DNA of 64,000 nucleotides. Source: Carallia brachiata. Lineage: Eukaryota > Streptophyta > Magnoliopsida > Malpighiales > Rhizophoraceae. Positions 12,573 to 24,663 of this stretch are shown in pieces. Positions within the stretch are counted from its first letter, which is position 1. Each line of letters starts with the position of its first letter. The position numbers and the translations under genes were made by a program. Under the pieces are notes generated by a model. It worked only from the letters and a program-made list of their open reading frames with translations. It had not been told where the DNA came from and did not search any database. Where the stretch lies: contig JADCRB010000074.1 in NCBI GenBank assembly GCA_021464245.1, positions 1,109,020-1,173,019 of the forward strand, written 5' to 3'.

Positions 12573-13455
12573 GTATGTATCTGTTTCTATTTCCCTAATC
12601 TGTTTTTTTTTTTTGGTTGAGTAGATCACGACATTTGGTTGCTCTTTGGCTAAGCATCGAAAGTCTGATACATTAGAGGCAAAAGACATACTTCTGCATC
12701 TTGGTTAGTTTCAGGGGGAGAATGCTGTTTTTGTTTGCACTTATTTGCCAGAACTGCTTTATCATTTTATATTCTTTATGCTTGGGTGCAGAACGAAATT
12801 GGAATATGACACTTCCAGGATTCAGTTCTGATGAGATTAAGACTTACCGTAAACCAGTAAGAACTTTAACTGGAATTCTTTATTTTTGTTTAGCAAAGGC
12901 ATGGCATTAGAATGTTGCCTTCTTGTAGCGGTGTTGAATACATCTGGCATTTGCCCTTCTAAGCATCTTATAAAAGCCAAAGCAGCCGCTACACTTTTTT
13001 TTTCTTTTTTTCACTGTGTTGATTACTTGTGTTGGTGTTTTTGCAGCATGTAAATGATATCCACAAGGAGCGCCTTGCAGCAGTAAGTTTTGTCCTGGTG
13101 TTTATCTGGTCTAATAGGCATGCTCCAATATACATCTTTTTTGGTTTATCCACAAGACTCTATATGTGTTTTTTCTTGTGCAAGTTTCCATACTTATTTG
13201 CAAACATTTCTTTGATTGGAATCCACAAAGGTGAAGATGTTAGTAGTTTCAAACTATGAAAAAAGTTGCATTCTTCAAATATATTTCTCTCTAAAATTAT
13301 TCTTTTGGCAGGTAAAGAAATCAATCTTAGCATCCGATATGGTAAATTCTAAGAATGCCATTGGACAAGCGGCCGGAAATATGAGGGGTAACCTGACAAA
13401 AACATCTACTAATTCCATGCTATCCCCAAATTTGAAAATTCGTGAAGTTACTTGA
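8865..13455 (+). CDS. TAF12: TFIID subunit 12 (TAF12), 8 exons; exon 1 with three frame breaks
   Basis: Exons: 8865-9506, 9771-9938, 10804-11322, 12216-12290, 12625-12703, 12792-12856, 13047-13082, 13312-13455. The C-terminal part carries the TAF12 histone fold: [10 protein letters not shown], then [17 protein letters not shown], then [20 protein letters not shown], ending in a helix with [12 protein letters not shown]. In TFIID and SAGA, TAF12 pairs with TAF4-type or ADA1-type partners and acts in the nucleus. The N-terminal two thirds is Pro/Gln/Ser-rich, as in plant TAF12. Exon 1 as written needs three frame changes (near 9110, 9220 and 9285), each repaired by one extra C in a C run; the corrected product would be about 576 aa. 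Without correction, translation from 8865 stops at 9203. An ATG at 9237 opens a frame that joins all downstream exons without a break. Exons 2-8 are clean. A run of A at about 14248-14263 might mark a distal poly(A) region. Confidence 0.85.
12311..12364. repeat. (CT)n-(TG)n microsatellite in TAF12 intron 4
   Basis: About 18 CT units run directly into about 8 TG units, starting 20 bases after the exon 4 donor. A (CA)n-(TA)n tract at about 12401-12422 is complementary to the TG part. Confidence 0.92.
12533..12580. repeat. (TA)n-(TATG)n microsatellite in TAF12 intron 4
   Basis: A pure TA run followed by about five TATG/GTAT units, roughly 45 bases before the exon 5 acceptor tract. Length polymorphism is likely. 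Confidence 0.9.
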
Positions 13456-16056
13456 GGTGTTGTCGCCAGATATATGTTTTTGCTGGAGAAAGGTACGACG
13501 AAATTTTTATGCATGCAATACCCGATTGTCTTAGTTCTATCCTTTTGGTAATTCTTGCATTTCTTGGACGCTACTAAAATTATTAATAAATTAAGACTAA
13601 CACGGCATCGTTTTGGCTTAAGAAATCTTTGAAGTTTGGTCATATCACCTTTCGTATCCAAGTAGAATGAGGCATCGAATTTCTTATTGGGTGTAATATG
13701 AAACTGATGGATTTTTTTGTTGTTACATGCGCTTGGGTTAAAGCCTTAAACTGAATTTGTGAACTCTTCTGCACTGAAAAGCCGCACCTGGACAGTGTTT
13801 AGGGAATGTCTGGTTGCTGGAAGTGAACGTTAAATTAATGTTAGGGAGTTGTGCTCTAGTCAAACCACTTGTCTTCAGTGTGGTGCTTCTGTGCGAGCAA
13901 GTGAAAGAAGTCCTACGATGGCCACAATTCTCTCATTTTCTTCCTTTTTTTGGGCTTTTGGAGCAACTATGATGGGCATACTTCTGAATGTTAGTGTGAA
14001 AGAGGAAAGATATGAAACCGACAATTACATGGCAACTTTATTTCTTGTTTTTTTTTCGTTAGTAAAAGAAGCGTGCCTTTTGCCTTGGCAAATGTTGATT
14101 TCTGGCCTGGCCTAATATTATTGATTTATGCAGGTAAAAGTTTTGGACAAAAGAGACGATGTCATGACCAGTTCATCTCTGCCTTATTTTTAACGAGGCG
14201 TGTAAATCTTTTCTGCGCATATGGCCGGAGAATGAGATTGTTTTGAACAAAAAAAAAAAAAAAATGAAGCCAAGCAAATGTACCCTTGACTGCTAAGCCA
14301 CCAAACTCTCTGTGGAAGCACCTTAAGTTTATTTGCAAAGTTAAACTCTTATCAGTGCACCCCACTTTTTGATCCATGTGATTTATGGATAAATCATCCG
14401 AGTTCGTTAGGTTTCTTCTTTAAATGTTGTTTTGGCCTCTCTATCAAGCATAGTAGCAGCTCCTAGTCCATATTGTTTGTAGGTCTTGATTTATGACAAT
14501 TTTGCTCTAAATCAAAGTGGGTCAATGGGTAGTCAAACTATTATTTCACATAAAAATGCAAATGCTCATCTTAAAGTTGCGGTTGCATGATGCATATTTT
14601 TTTATCGTCATGTCGATTATTGATTGGGAAGCCGACTGCTCAATGTGTGGATAACTACTAACTAGTTACGTGTTCGTACTTTTGATTGGCAATGTAGAAC
14701 CAATGTGAGCGTTGGCAACTTGGCTGTGCCATGTTACTTAAAGCAAAATAGATATAAAGGCGTTCGGTATATTACCAGAGAATTATGATTAGAGAATTTA
14801 GTGAGAATTTAATTAGAATGACCATAAGCCGAAGTTAATTTTAATTATATATTGTTTTTTATTCAAGTGGGATTTAAAATGATGCCATATATGTATCATT
14901 AGCGATTTATTATGGTTAGATTATTTAGTTATTTATTTTTTACCTAATTATAACTAGAGTAATATTATATAACTTTACTTAATTTTGAGGTAATTAAACA
15001 GTTTAATTTAATAATATTTAATAATTTATTTATTTTTAATAAATTTAATTATTTAATAATTTATATAATTTTATTATTATTTTAAACGTGTTTGAGTGAA
15101 ATTATTAATTTTTTTCTTATAACTAACAATAAACTTGGTGATGCCATGTGCTCTAACCTCCGTCTCAACCCCCTCTTGATTGATGTAACATATGAAGTGT
15201 CCCGTGTCCATATAGAAGAAGGAAAAATCATCGATGTTTGAGGAAAATTGGGCAAGTTTTAGCAAATTCTAATACCAGAAATCAGAAATAGCGATTGTCA
15301 ACAAAAAGGTCCATTTTTTCCCATGTACCTTAAAAGTAAAATTTTCGTATTTCTCAGTCCTCACATGTGCTTTTTAAATTGAACGCTTAAATGTAGATAA
15401 AAAAAAATTGAACGCTTAGATTTTTTTATTTTATATTATATAATATCAAGTCACCATCCAAGGAGGAATACAAGTCACCATCCTAAGAGAAATAATGAGT
15501 CAAACATACGTGGAATTATTCATAAAACAAAAAAAAAAAAATTGGCAAGAAAGTGTTCGTAAAATAATATTACTAATAACGTGACAATCAATGATCAACA
15601 AATTTTTTATATCTCATCGTTGTATCTATCCATATCTAGAAGATATGCTTGTTTATTTATTTATGAGAAAAGTTTCTGAGCTGCACTGGCTAGACACAAA
15701 AGGAAAAATATAATTAATATTTAATAAAATGTAACTATATTTATATTTTGTATAAAAAAATTTTAAGGAAAAAATTTTTTTGAAAAAAAAATATTTATTT
15801 TTAACAAAGACTATGTAAAATTTACATTTTTAATTTTAAAATAATAATTATTAATTTTAAATTTTAATTTATTATTATATTTTATAAATATAATTACATT
15901 AAGTTAAAAAATTTATTGCATTTTTAAGTAATGTATAGCACTGGAGTGCAGTTGAATTGTATGGGTCAGAAACGCTACTCTTTGTTTATTTCCTTCAGGG
16001 TTGTTGAAGCGCATGTTCATCTTTTTGGGCCTTTGTTTTTTTTTTTTACCATAAGG

Positions 16057-17739
16057 TTAATTTTACTTACAATTTTTTTTGTGCTCTTAAATTTGATTCA
16101 AAATATTTTTTTTAATTAAATTTGATCTTAAATATTTAAATTTTTTGTTAAATATATCTACGTAGCATCATATGGTATCACCTGTCATTAATATTGGACT
16201 AGTCAGCATAGGCTGTGCTGACGTGGCAAATACAGCAAAATTTTCGATTTTTTTTAAATTAAAAAGCAGTAAAGTTAAAAAAAAGAAAAACAAATTTAAT
16301 AAATTCCCTCTCTGATTTCTTTCAATTTTTCAGTTCCTTCTTCCTCATCGTTGCCCTCTAAAAATCCAAGTTCCCCTCTATGATTTCTATCAATTTTTTG
16401 GTTCCTTCTTCCTCGTCGTGCCTACAAAGAAGGATTATTAGTCTGTGTTATAAACATCTGTTTCTCTGTCCAAAACCATAACATCCACCTCTTTGTCCAG
16501 CTCCCTAACATTGACCTTGACTAACTAATGGCAGCAACATACCCCAAAAACAGAAAATTGAAAATAAAAAGGTTAAATGAAAAATTGTTTTTCCTCAACA
16601 GAAAAGACAAAAGAAAAAGAGATTCAAAAGAAAAAACCCAATGATATTCAAAGAATCCGGCGACACCGACACTAATATTCCACCGGAATATTCCCACTCA
16701 GAGAAAGATGAAACATTCAAGGGGCACAAGTGGGTTTTCAAGTGACTCACTGGCGTGGTACCAGCTGCAGAACAATACAAAAACGACACGGATAGTCCGC
16801 CGAGATCTCGATGTCAATCTCGAAATCTCCGGGGATCTCTCTCCCTAGCGCCGTCTCCGTCGTGGGCTTCCATTGTTGCAGCAAAAGGTTGTGCTTATAT
16901 CCATCCCAAATGGATCTGATGCCACAAGTTCAAGAATACTCTTATGCACCGATTCCTGTGATGGCGCCAATCTTGCTCTAAGAACGAACCCTAGAAAACA
17001 AAAGGATTAATTCTTTTCAAAAAAAAACAACTTTTACGTTTTTTAATAAATTTAGTATAACTTTTAATAATTTATAATATAATATAATATAATTATTTTT
17101 TAATAAATTTAATACGCTTATTAATTAAAAATATTTAGTTAAAAATAACTAAAATTTTTAATATAAACATATGTCACGTCCATATTTAAATTTAACAGAG
17201 TTTAACATTTTTAAATGTCATATGTGCATACCTATATTAACAGATTCGATTATTTTTAATTGATAATATGTTAAATTTGAGAAAAATTAAAGTGTGTTAA
17301 ATTTGTTAATTTTTTAAAAACTGCGTTAAATTTATTAAAAAATAATTAAATTATATTAAATTTATAAATTTTTAAAAATTATATTAAATTTATAAAAAAA
17401 ATATAAAAGTGGTAATATTTTTTAATATTAATCCAAAACAAAATTAATTAACAAACAAATTAATTTGTTATTTTTACTTTGTTGCTTTTAACTTTTTTTA
17501 CAAAGAATATTTTAAAAATATGTTATAATTGCCACGTCAATATATTGTGCTGGCAGGGCATACTGACTGATCCAACATTAATGACATGTCATTTTATTCG
17601 ATGCTACTTAGGTGTACTCAACGAAAAATTTGAGAGAAAGGCCAAATTTTATTAATGAAAATAATGTTTAAAACTAAATTAAAAAAAAACTTTTCTCAGA
17701 TAAATTTAAGAAAAATTAAAAAATTGTAAGTAAAATTAA
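16057..17739. mobile_element. Non-autonomous element with long terminal inverted arms and a GC-rich internal segment
   Basis: The left arm (16057-16230) and the right arm read in reverse (17739 back to 17529) share, in order, TTAATTTTACTTACAATTTT, a GTAGCATC block, GTCATTAAT(A/G)TTGGA, a CAGTCAG(T/C)AT block and GACGTGGCAA. The arms are therefore inverted repeats of roughly 170-210 bases. Between them, 16290-17000 is markedly less AT-rich and looks like captured genic DNA. No transposase is visible. It fits a Mutator-type Pack-MULE or another foldback element; I could not define a target duplication. Confidence 0.6.
16290..17000 (-). other. GC-richer cargo inside the inverted-arm element
   Basis: Composition changes sharply from the flanking A/T arms. 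On the minus strand a frame stays open from about 16985 to a stop at 16845-16847 and includes ARLAPSQESVHKSILEL and ASDPFGMDISTTFCC, with gene-like codon use. Another minus frame, 16789-16595, has the segment FSEWEYSGGILVSVSPDS. I recognise neither. A captured gene fragment is the simplest reading. Confidence 0.35.
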
Positions 17740-17880
17740 ACTTTAAACTTTTTCTTTTTTTGGTTTCTTTTGAGCGCATGCAGGTTTGCGTTAAATTGTG
17801 AGAAAGGGATCGGCGTAAGCCGGCAAATCCCGTAATTAAAGTAAGGAAAAAAAAAAAAAGTCTACAAAAACTAACAAATC

Positions 17881-17907
17881 AAGAGAGAGAGAGAGAGAGA
17901 GACAGCG
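17881..17907. repeat. (GA)n microsatellite
   Basis: About 10 GA units followed by imperfect GAGAGCG sequence, just outside the right arm of the 16057-17739 element. Confidence 0.85.
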
Positions 17908-17939
17908 AGAGAGCGAAGTGGGGCTAAGAGTTTGAGAGT

Positions 17940-18340
17940 ATGGGTGTGAAAATTGAATCGGATTAGATCAGTCGGTCCGATCAGTTGAATCGGTAATCGG
18001 TCGGTAGTCTGATTCGGTTTAAAGTAAAAATTAATCGGTTAGAACCAGTCAAAATCGGTCTAGAACTGGTAAAAATGGTCAAATTGGATCGGTTCAAATA
18101 AAATATAAAAATTCAAAAATTTTAATTTGATTCAAATTTTGTTTAAATTATAATTTGAGTTCTAACGTTATTAAAATTTCAATTTAATCCTAAATTTGTC
18201 AAAATTTTTAATTTAACCCTTAAAAATAAAAAAATTAATATTTAATTACTATATATATATATATTATTAAATATCAATTCGACCGGTTCGATTTTGATCC
18301 ACTAATATTTTTAATTTTAATGTCTGATCTAATAACCTTC
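17940..18340 (+). repeat. Dispersed AT-rich repeat, copy 2
   Basis: This is the opposite-orientation relative of 8020-8470. It begins in a region dense in ATCGG and TCGGTC motifs (about 17954-18090), passes through an A/T core and ends near TTCGACCGGTTCGATTTTGA (about 18277-18296). No coding potential. Confidence 0.6.
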
Positions 18341-18799
18341 TTTAATAACCGTACATCCTAAGAGAGTAAAAAAAGAAAAAAAAAAAAGGTTACGCGGCTA
18401 GTGTACAAAATATGTTCAGATCGTCGGGGATACACACACGAGAATATTCCTACGCAGTTTTTTCTCACAAACTTTTCCCCACTTTCCACACACGCCCTGT
18501 CAACTGTGGCGAAAAAGTAAACAGAGTTGTTCATCGTGTAACACATCGAGAGCAATATGAGCATAATTATGCAGTTACGTGCCATGTTTGTATAAAACAC
18601 AGGAATATGTAATAATTTAATAATTTATTTATTTTTTTAAAAATTAATATATATTTTAAAATTTAATAATTTAACTTTCGTATACCAACTACTTTAATGT
18701 AAGCTATATAATTTTTTTCATAATAAAAATATATCAAAGCAGTTGTTTTATATTTGGTTTGATTTTCTTTACGTAAGCTGTTTTATAGTTATTAATATA

Positions 18800-19005
18800 T
18801 AACATGACAGAAAAAATTATACGATATAATAAAAAAATTATAAAAAATTATATGACGTGTAAAAAATTATACAATTTATATAATCAGTCATTGAAAATTT
18901 TTAATTTTTATTAATTAATTATACGTTATATAATTTTTTTTAATATATTGTATAATTTTTTTTATAATTCTTCTTATATGTCGTATATTTTATTTATTAC
19001 ATGTA
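18800..19005. repeat. AT-rich palindromic MITE-like tract
   Basis: The left part (ACATGACAGAAAAAATTATA) is roughly the reverse complement of the right part ending ATATTTTATTTATTACATGT, with repeated AAAAATTATA motifs pairing across a centre near 18900. This resembles a short foldback element. No clear target duplication. Confidence 0.4.
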
Positions 19006-19249
19006 TATAATAATTAAAATAATTATTTAACAGATAATCATATAGTATTTATTTTTTTTTTATTATCATGTTATTAGCTAAACATTGCTGTGCTACCCAA
19101 TATTTTTCTTTTATAGGAAAGAAAATCATCATCCATTAATAAGACGAAAGCCACGAGCGAACTGCCGGACACATACAGCACGACCGAACGCAACAAGGTA
19201 GGTCCTCATCGGCAGCTCAGCGTAGCATCATCAGACTTTTGTTTCTTAA

Positions 19250-19251
19250 CG

Positions 19252-19282
<31 letters not shown>

Positions 19283-19480
19283 ATTAACTCACCTGCCCAG
19301 AGCACAACACAACACAACACAACACAAAAGCATCCTCTAATAACACTACTTTTTTAAGTATTATCACCTTAATAATTGTACAATTAATTAATCTACTCCT
19401 GTTTCTTGCTTCTCTCTCTGTTTTTTTTTTTAGTATTATCACCTTAAGTAGGGAGAGAGAGAGAGAGAGAGAGAGAGACT
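19250..19480. repeat. Simple-repeat cluster before the nucleoside hydrolase start
   Basis: The likely leader region holds a (CT)n tract (about 19252-19282), a (CAACA)n tract (about 19305-19326) and a (GA)n tract (about 19452-19479), ending about 110 bases before the ATG at 19589. The CT and GA tracts are complementary and could pair in RNA. Confidence 0.85.
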
Positions 19481-19588
19481 GGAATTCATATGTTTTTCTG
19501 GGTCTTGTGATTACGGAAGATTTCTGTTTTCTTTTTGTAAGAAAATAAAAAGAAGAAAGAACAAAGTGCATTGCTTGGTGGAGAGAAT

Positions 19589-22471
19589 ATGGATGGCCTG
19601 ATGGAGAACGGTCTAAACGACGGCGTGTTGTTTCCTCCCGCATCCAAATCTGAGAAGCTCATTATAGACACTGACCCTGGTATCGGTGAGGTTTCTTTGT
19701 TTTCCCTTTCTGGCTTTTTCTTCTTTTTTTTTATTTTTTATATTTAGGCTTATTATACTTTACAACGTGAGGGTATGAAACGTGATTTCTTTTTAGTTGG
19801 GTTAATGTGGAACTGCTCATTTTACTTTGTGTTGGTGTGTTCATCATTATTATTTCTTTTTTTTTTTTTTTTTGGGTTTTCGGAATTGGGGTTTCGGATG
19901 GGAGGAATGTGACTGGATTAGTCTGCTATTTGATTTTTTTTTTTTTTTTTTTTTTTTGGTGTAACAAAGGTACATAAATAGAGAAGAAATTCCAATTTTC
20001 TATTAACCCTTTTAATCTTTTTTGATTCTTTTGGAGTTGGGATGTTATGCTGATTGCTGGGTGCATATTCTTGTTTGCTTTTTTTTTTTTTTTTATGTGG
20101 TAATTGGTTTCTGCCTTTCTGGGTCATTAAATTATAGAGAAATGATGTGTGTTTCGTTCTTTATATGTGTCTTGACAAACTGAAAAGAGATGTTGGGTGT
20201 TTGCTAGCCTAGATTAGATTCTTACCGGCTGTGTTACCTTGCATGGAATATTTAAAGATGTTTTCTTTTTGGTGCTTTGAGGTGGCCGGGGGTGGAGGGT
20301 GGTTTGAGTTTAGCAAGGGTGAAAAAGGACCATCAGTACCTGGTCCCCTTGTCTAGTAGCTTAGGAGAATCTGTGTTCCTAAAAGTTAGAAATTTTCTGT
20401 AAACAACTGAAATACTTTTTCCTTTCAGTGTGTAGGCCAAATTGCCTTGATGAGCTTTGATGCATTTTCGTATACCTTGTGTGACCGGTCTACGTGGCTT
20501 TGTTTTTCTGATTTTTCATTCTTTTGATTTACAGATGACAGCATGGCAATATTGATGGCTTTTCAGTCTCCCGAGTTAGAGGTCGTGGGCTTGACTACAA
20601 TATTTGGTAATGTCACCACGGAAGATGCCACTCGCAATGCTTTGCTTCTGGTATGTCTGCTTTCTCAATTGCTTCCATCTTCTGTGGCATAATTCCTGTT
20701 TTGCCATCTTTCAGGTTTTTATATTTTTGGAACATGTCTGTGATCAATTCCTGTTTGTAATGTGCAAAAGGATAGTGTGAGATCGCAGGGTGTCCAAGTG
20801 TTCCTGTTGCAGAAGGCAGTCCCGGACCTCTGAAGGTAACTGTGCAAATGCATTACTCGTCTTAACCTCTACAATGCATATAAGATTTTAGTGAATTTGA
20901 AATTCTGTTTGCAGCTGGATTGACTAAAATTTGCTTTTGTTATTGCAGAAAACACTGAAGTATTAATTTTCATTTTAACCTGTCTTTATTGTGCCATGAT
21001 TATTGAGTATAATGCCTTCTTAGGTTCCATCGAAGAAAACTGTGTATTTGTTGCCATCTTGTCATTATCTTTATTTCTTTGTATAATTTTCCAACTTGCA
21101 TAAGTTTAATCGTGTATGCTAATTGTCCTTTTCGGGAAAAGGGAGGAAGGCCCCGTGTTGCTGATTTTGTTCATGGTTCTGATGGACTTGGAAATATCTT
21201 TCTACCACCGCCAAAAATAAAGAAATTTGAAAAAACAGCTTCTGAATTCTTGGTTGATAAGATATCTGAGTACCCTGGGGAAGTGTCTATACTTGCACTA
21301 GGACCACTGACCAATTTGGCTTTGGTAAGCTTGTTATTATCTCTAACAACTATTCCTTTGTTATTGATAGCTCTAAAATCTGCAACCTTTACAATCATGA
21401 TCTTTTGTTGTCAGGCAATCAAAAGAGACTCCTCCTTTGCCAGCAAAGTGAAAAGAATTGTTATACTTGGAGGTTCTTTCTTTGCTTTGGGAAATGTGAA
21501 TCCTGCAGCTGAAGCAAATGTAAGTGCTTGTTCTGGATTCCGCCCATGGATTTGTTATATTTGCAAAAATGGTAGCTATTGTAGTTTCAAAGACTTAGAA
21601 TGCAGCACTGTGCATGCAGTGATGTAGCTTGGATGCTACTTGTTAGTTACAAAACAAAAACATATTGTTTTACTTGAAAAATGGTGTTGCCTAGAAAGTG
21701 TTGTCAAGCCAATGCTTCTATGACCTGCAGATTTATGGAGACCCAGAAGCAGCAGATGTGGTGTTTACCTCTGGGGCAGACATCATTGTGGTTGGCATAA
21801 ATATTACAACACAAGTTAAATTTACAGGTGGATCACCACCCTTCATTTCCCCAGCTTTCCATGCACCATTCCATTTAAAATCCTTAAAACCCTATCTTTT
21901 TATGATAAAAATTGATTCTATTGTAGATAATGACCTTCTTACATTAAAGCATTCAAAAGGGAAATATGCTCAAGTATTATCCGAGATGTGCAAATTCTAC
22001 AGGGATTGGCATGTTAAGTCTGATGGCGTATATGGTAATTTCCAGTTTTATTTTCCAATCCAACAACTTTTTCTTTTGAGATTATTGGTTGATTGCTCAT
22101 GTACTAACATGAAAATGGCTCTTTGATTTGTGCTTTTAAGGGATTTTTCTACATGATCCTGTGAGCTTTGTGGCTCTTGTTCGGCCTGATCTCTTCGCAT
22201 ACAAGAAGGGGGTTGTGAGGGTTGAAACGCAAGGCATATGCGTGGGGCATACACTGATGGACCAGGGATTGAAAAAGTATGTTTGATCTCAGCATTCCCC
22301 TCAATTAAATTATAGAAGTTTGGTTGCATTTTGTTAATTATACTGCTGCAATGTTGTTTCAGATGGAACTCAAGCAACCCATGGTCAGGATACTCCCCAG
22401 TCGCTGTTGCTTGGACTGTTAACGTGGATGAAGTCCTCGATTATATCAGAAAACTATTGATGAAGCCATGA
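19589..22471 (+). CDS. URH1: Uridine/inosine nucleoside ribohydrolase (URH1 type), 9 exons, 336 aa
   Basis: Exons: 19589-19685, 20535-20650, 20776-20835, 21142-21324, 21415-21519, 21731-21827, 21927-22034, 22141-22276, 22363-22471. All introns are GT-AG and the joined frame has 336 codons plus stop, the length I recall for Arabidopsis URH1. The enzyme cleaves uridine, and usually inosine or xanthosine more slowly, to base and ribose; plant URH1 is cytosolic and works in nucleoside salvage and degradation. The N-terminal DTDPGIDD (residues 27-34) is the calcium-binding signature of the IU-nucleoside hydrolase fold. NPAAEANIYGDPEAA and the FLHDP motif (His260-Asp261) match conserved active-site blocks. 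There is no signal peptide. The start gives a normal short leader before EKLIIDTDPG. I see no frame break or missing catalytic residue. Confidence 0.93.
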
Positions 22472-24663
22472 TACTCTTTTTCATGGACTGCATTGTTTAA
22501 GAGGTCAGTAATGGAAAACACAGGCTAAATTGGGCGTTGGTTCCCCTGAACCAGCTGTGCGCTGTTTTTCACCCAATTTCTTGTTTATGAAGGGCTGTGA
22601 TTGATAGAACTTTTCTGGAAGTCTTTAAGAATGAACACAGATCATCCAGGATTCATGTCCCCACGTCAAACTTGGACTACTATGAATAATATTGGTGAAT
22701 TCCCCTAGTAATTGCTTCCTTTAATTTGTATACTTGCACTGGATATTTTACCATTGCAACTAGCACAGGATATTGCTGCCTTAGGGATTTTGTTGTGTTG
22801 GGTAAATGCCTTGTATGACATTATCTGTCAAGTCTGGCATGTCCTGGAACCCACCTTGGATTCTGGGGAGCTTTTGTCTTCCAAACGCACTCTCCATTTG
22901 GCCATAAAATAATAGCTCGCGGTTTCTGAAGAGTGCGTTATTGTAGTTTAGGTGTAATAGGACCAAATAATTCAGTATGCCTGACCCACGATTCGAATTA
23001 TAGATTCTGGGAAATTCAAGATAATCATGTGGATGTAATTGTTAGCAGCTTCAGGGTGAAAATATCTATACAAAAGTACTTTTCGATCCATTGCTTCGTT
23101 AATAGGGAGACTTCATTAAATGTGCGGAGTTAACTTGAAGCGTTCGTCTTGTGTTTAAAAGTCAGCAAATAAACAATTTCCTTGACTAGGGACCAACGGC
23201 ACCCTCTAGAAGTGGCATGTGGAGCCACAAGTTTTCATTTACGTTGGCCACATATTTTACATCTATTCTAATTTTCCTTCGGACTGAAGCATAATAATGC
23301 AATTAAAAAACAAAGCGACCAAATTAGTTATTTATTATATTCAAAACGCCAGGATGATGCTTAATACTTTCAGTTCCTAATGATGACTTCGGACGCAATG
23401 GTCTTGAGCACCCTGCCTCCACCTCACCCCATCTTAAATAACAAAATTCCCAGAATATCAAGTGAGTGGTTTTCTGACTCTAAAGAAGTTTATTTATTTT
23501 TTTAATAATAAAAAAGTTGCATTGTAAGATGTTTATCATTGTAATTATAAGTTTGAAAGTCACCTGTCTTGATTTATTTTTTTATAAAAAAATTATTATT
23601 AAATATTAATGAAACTGATTAGAATTTTAATACAACTGACTACGGTGACTGATAAATTTTAGGTCATCACAATGTACATCAACCAATCAGTCAACGACTT
23701 TTGGCCAACCGTACCCAACAATTTGTCAAAAGCGATAAGAAAATTTAAACTTGAGTTAATTGAGTGAAAATACGTGGGCTGGCCATCAAGGCTCCTATCT
23801 CGAGTGGTAGGTAAGTACTGGCGAAAACTGACGAGTATAATTCCTTGTGCAGTTGTGCTCAGTCGCTTCTTAGCTTTTACATATCAACATGGTAGAAGAT
23901 TCACGTTCCAGACGTATTTATGGGCTTACGGTCCCGCCCAATCTAGCACGATAAGGGATTGGACTGGGCTGTATTCTCTTTTGTCCGCCGATGCTCCTAA
24001 ATAAACAATACATTATCGTGCACCCAATTTTCATACCATGGAATTCAATTTCAAATGAACACAAATAATAAATTTCCTAGCAGGATAGACTTCAAATATA
24101 AGATTTGCTAGCATATTATATATCATACATGTATTAAGCAGCCTTCCTCGTTGCACGTTTCTATCTATACGTGCAATTAATGTTCAATATACGTTATCAA
24201 AAGAGAGAAAAAAAAAAAACAGTATATATATTGCTCAAGATTGCATTGTTGTTGTAATAAATGCAAGTGTCAACATTATGGGCGTAAAAATTTAAAAATT
24301 AAAAATTAAAAAGATAAAACCAACACCAAATTCATTAAAATTAAACATAAAAAAAGCTGTTAAACCAACTCCTTTTCTCTTGCTCTTCGGAATTCCTGTT
24401 CCGCGGACACACACCTACCACACTGAAGGAACCCCCCAACTCCCGCCATAATCACCCACTTCAGCTAACTTCAGAAAGCGACCTCCTCCCTCCTCTTATA
24501 TAACAATCTTAGTACACTGAACTTTCCCTTCAAGAAACCTCAACAATTATATACCAATTCCCTCAAACAAGAAGTTTTAAAAATCCCAATTTAACCTAGA
24601 AACAAGACTCATGAGAGACGTATATTTATACTTACAGTAGCTAGTGAAAATTAATTAAACGGC
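22472..24663. other. Intergenic between nucleoside hydrolase and LysM gene
   Basis: The first few hundred bases are likely the 3' UTR of the gene ending at 22471. Open frames at 22712-22912, 22933-23133 and 23774-24004 lack recognisable domains. From 24360 onward the sequence becomes pyrimidine-rich, with a TATA-like TATATAAC at about 24495, consistent with the LysM promoter and leader. Confidence 0.55.
24495..24503 (+). promoter_or_regulatory. TATA-like element of the LysM gene
   Basis: CTTATATAACA lies about 165 bases upstream of the ATG at 24664 and is followed by an A/C-rich leader. Position and sequence suit a core promoter, inferred from sequence only. Confidence 0.4.

Larger units (their letters stand above)
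13456..19588. other. Intergenic between TAF12 and the nucleoside hydrolase
   Basis: The first 800 bases probably include the TAF12 3' UTR. From 14750 to 16050 the DNA is AT-rich with no recognisable gene. A large inverted-repeat element occupies 16057-17739, a dispersed repeat 17940-18340, and an A/T palindromic tract about 18800-19005. The last 400 bases are the probable promoter and leader of the gene at 19589. Short open frames at 13849, 14162, 15077, 15931 and 18358 show no family resemblance. Confidence 0.6.

Noticed and set aside
21079..21627. A 182-codon frame in the nucleoside hydrolase region
   Set aside because: It reads through an intron; the true exons are 21142-21324 and 21415-21519.
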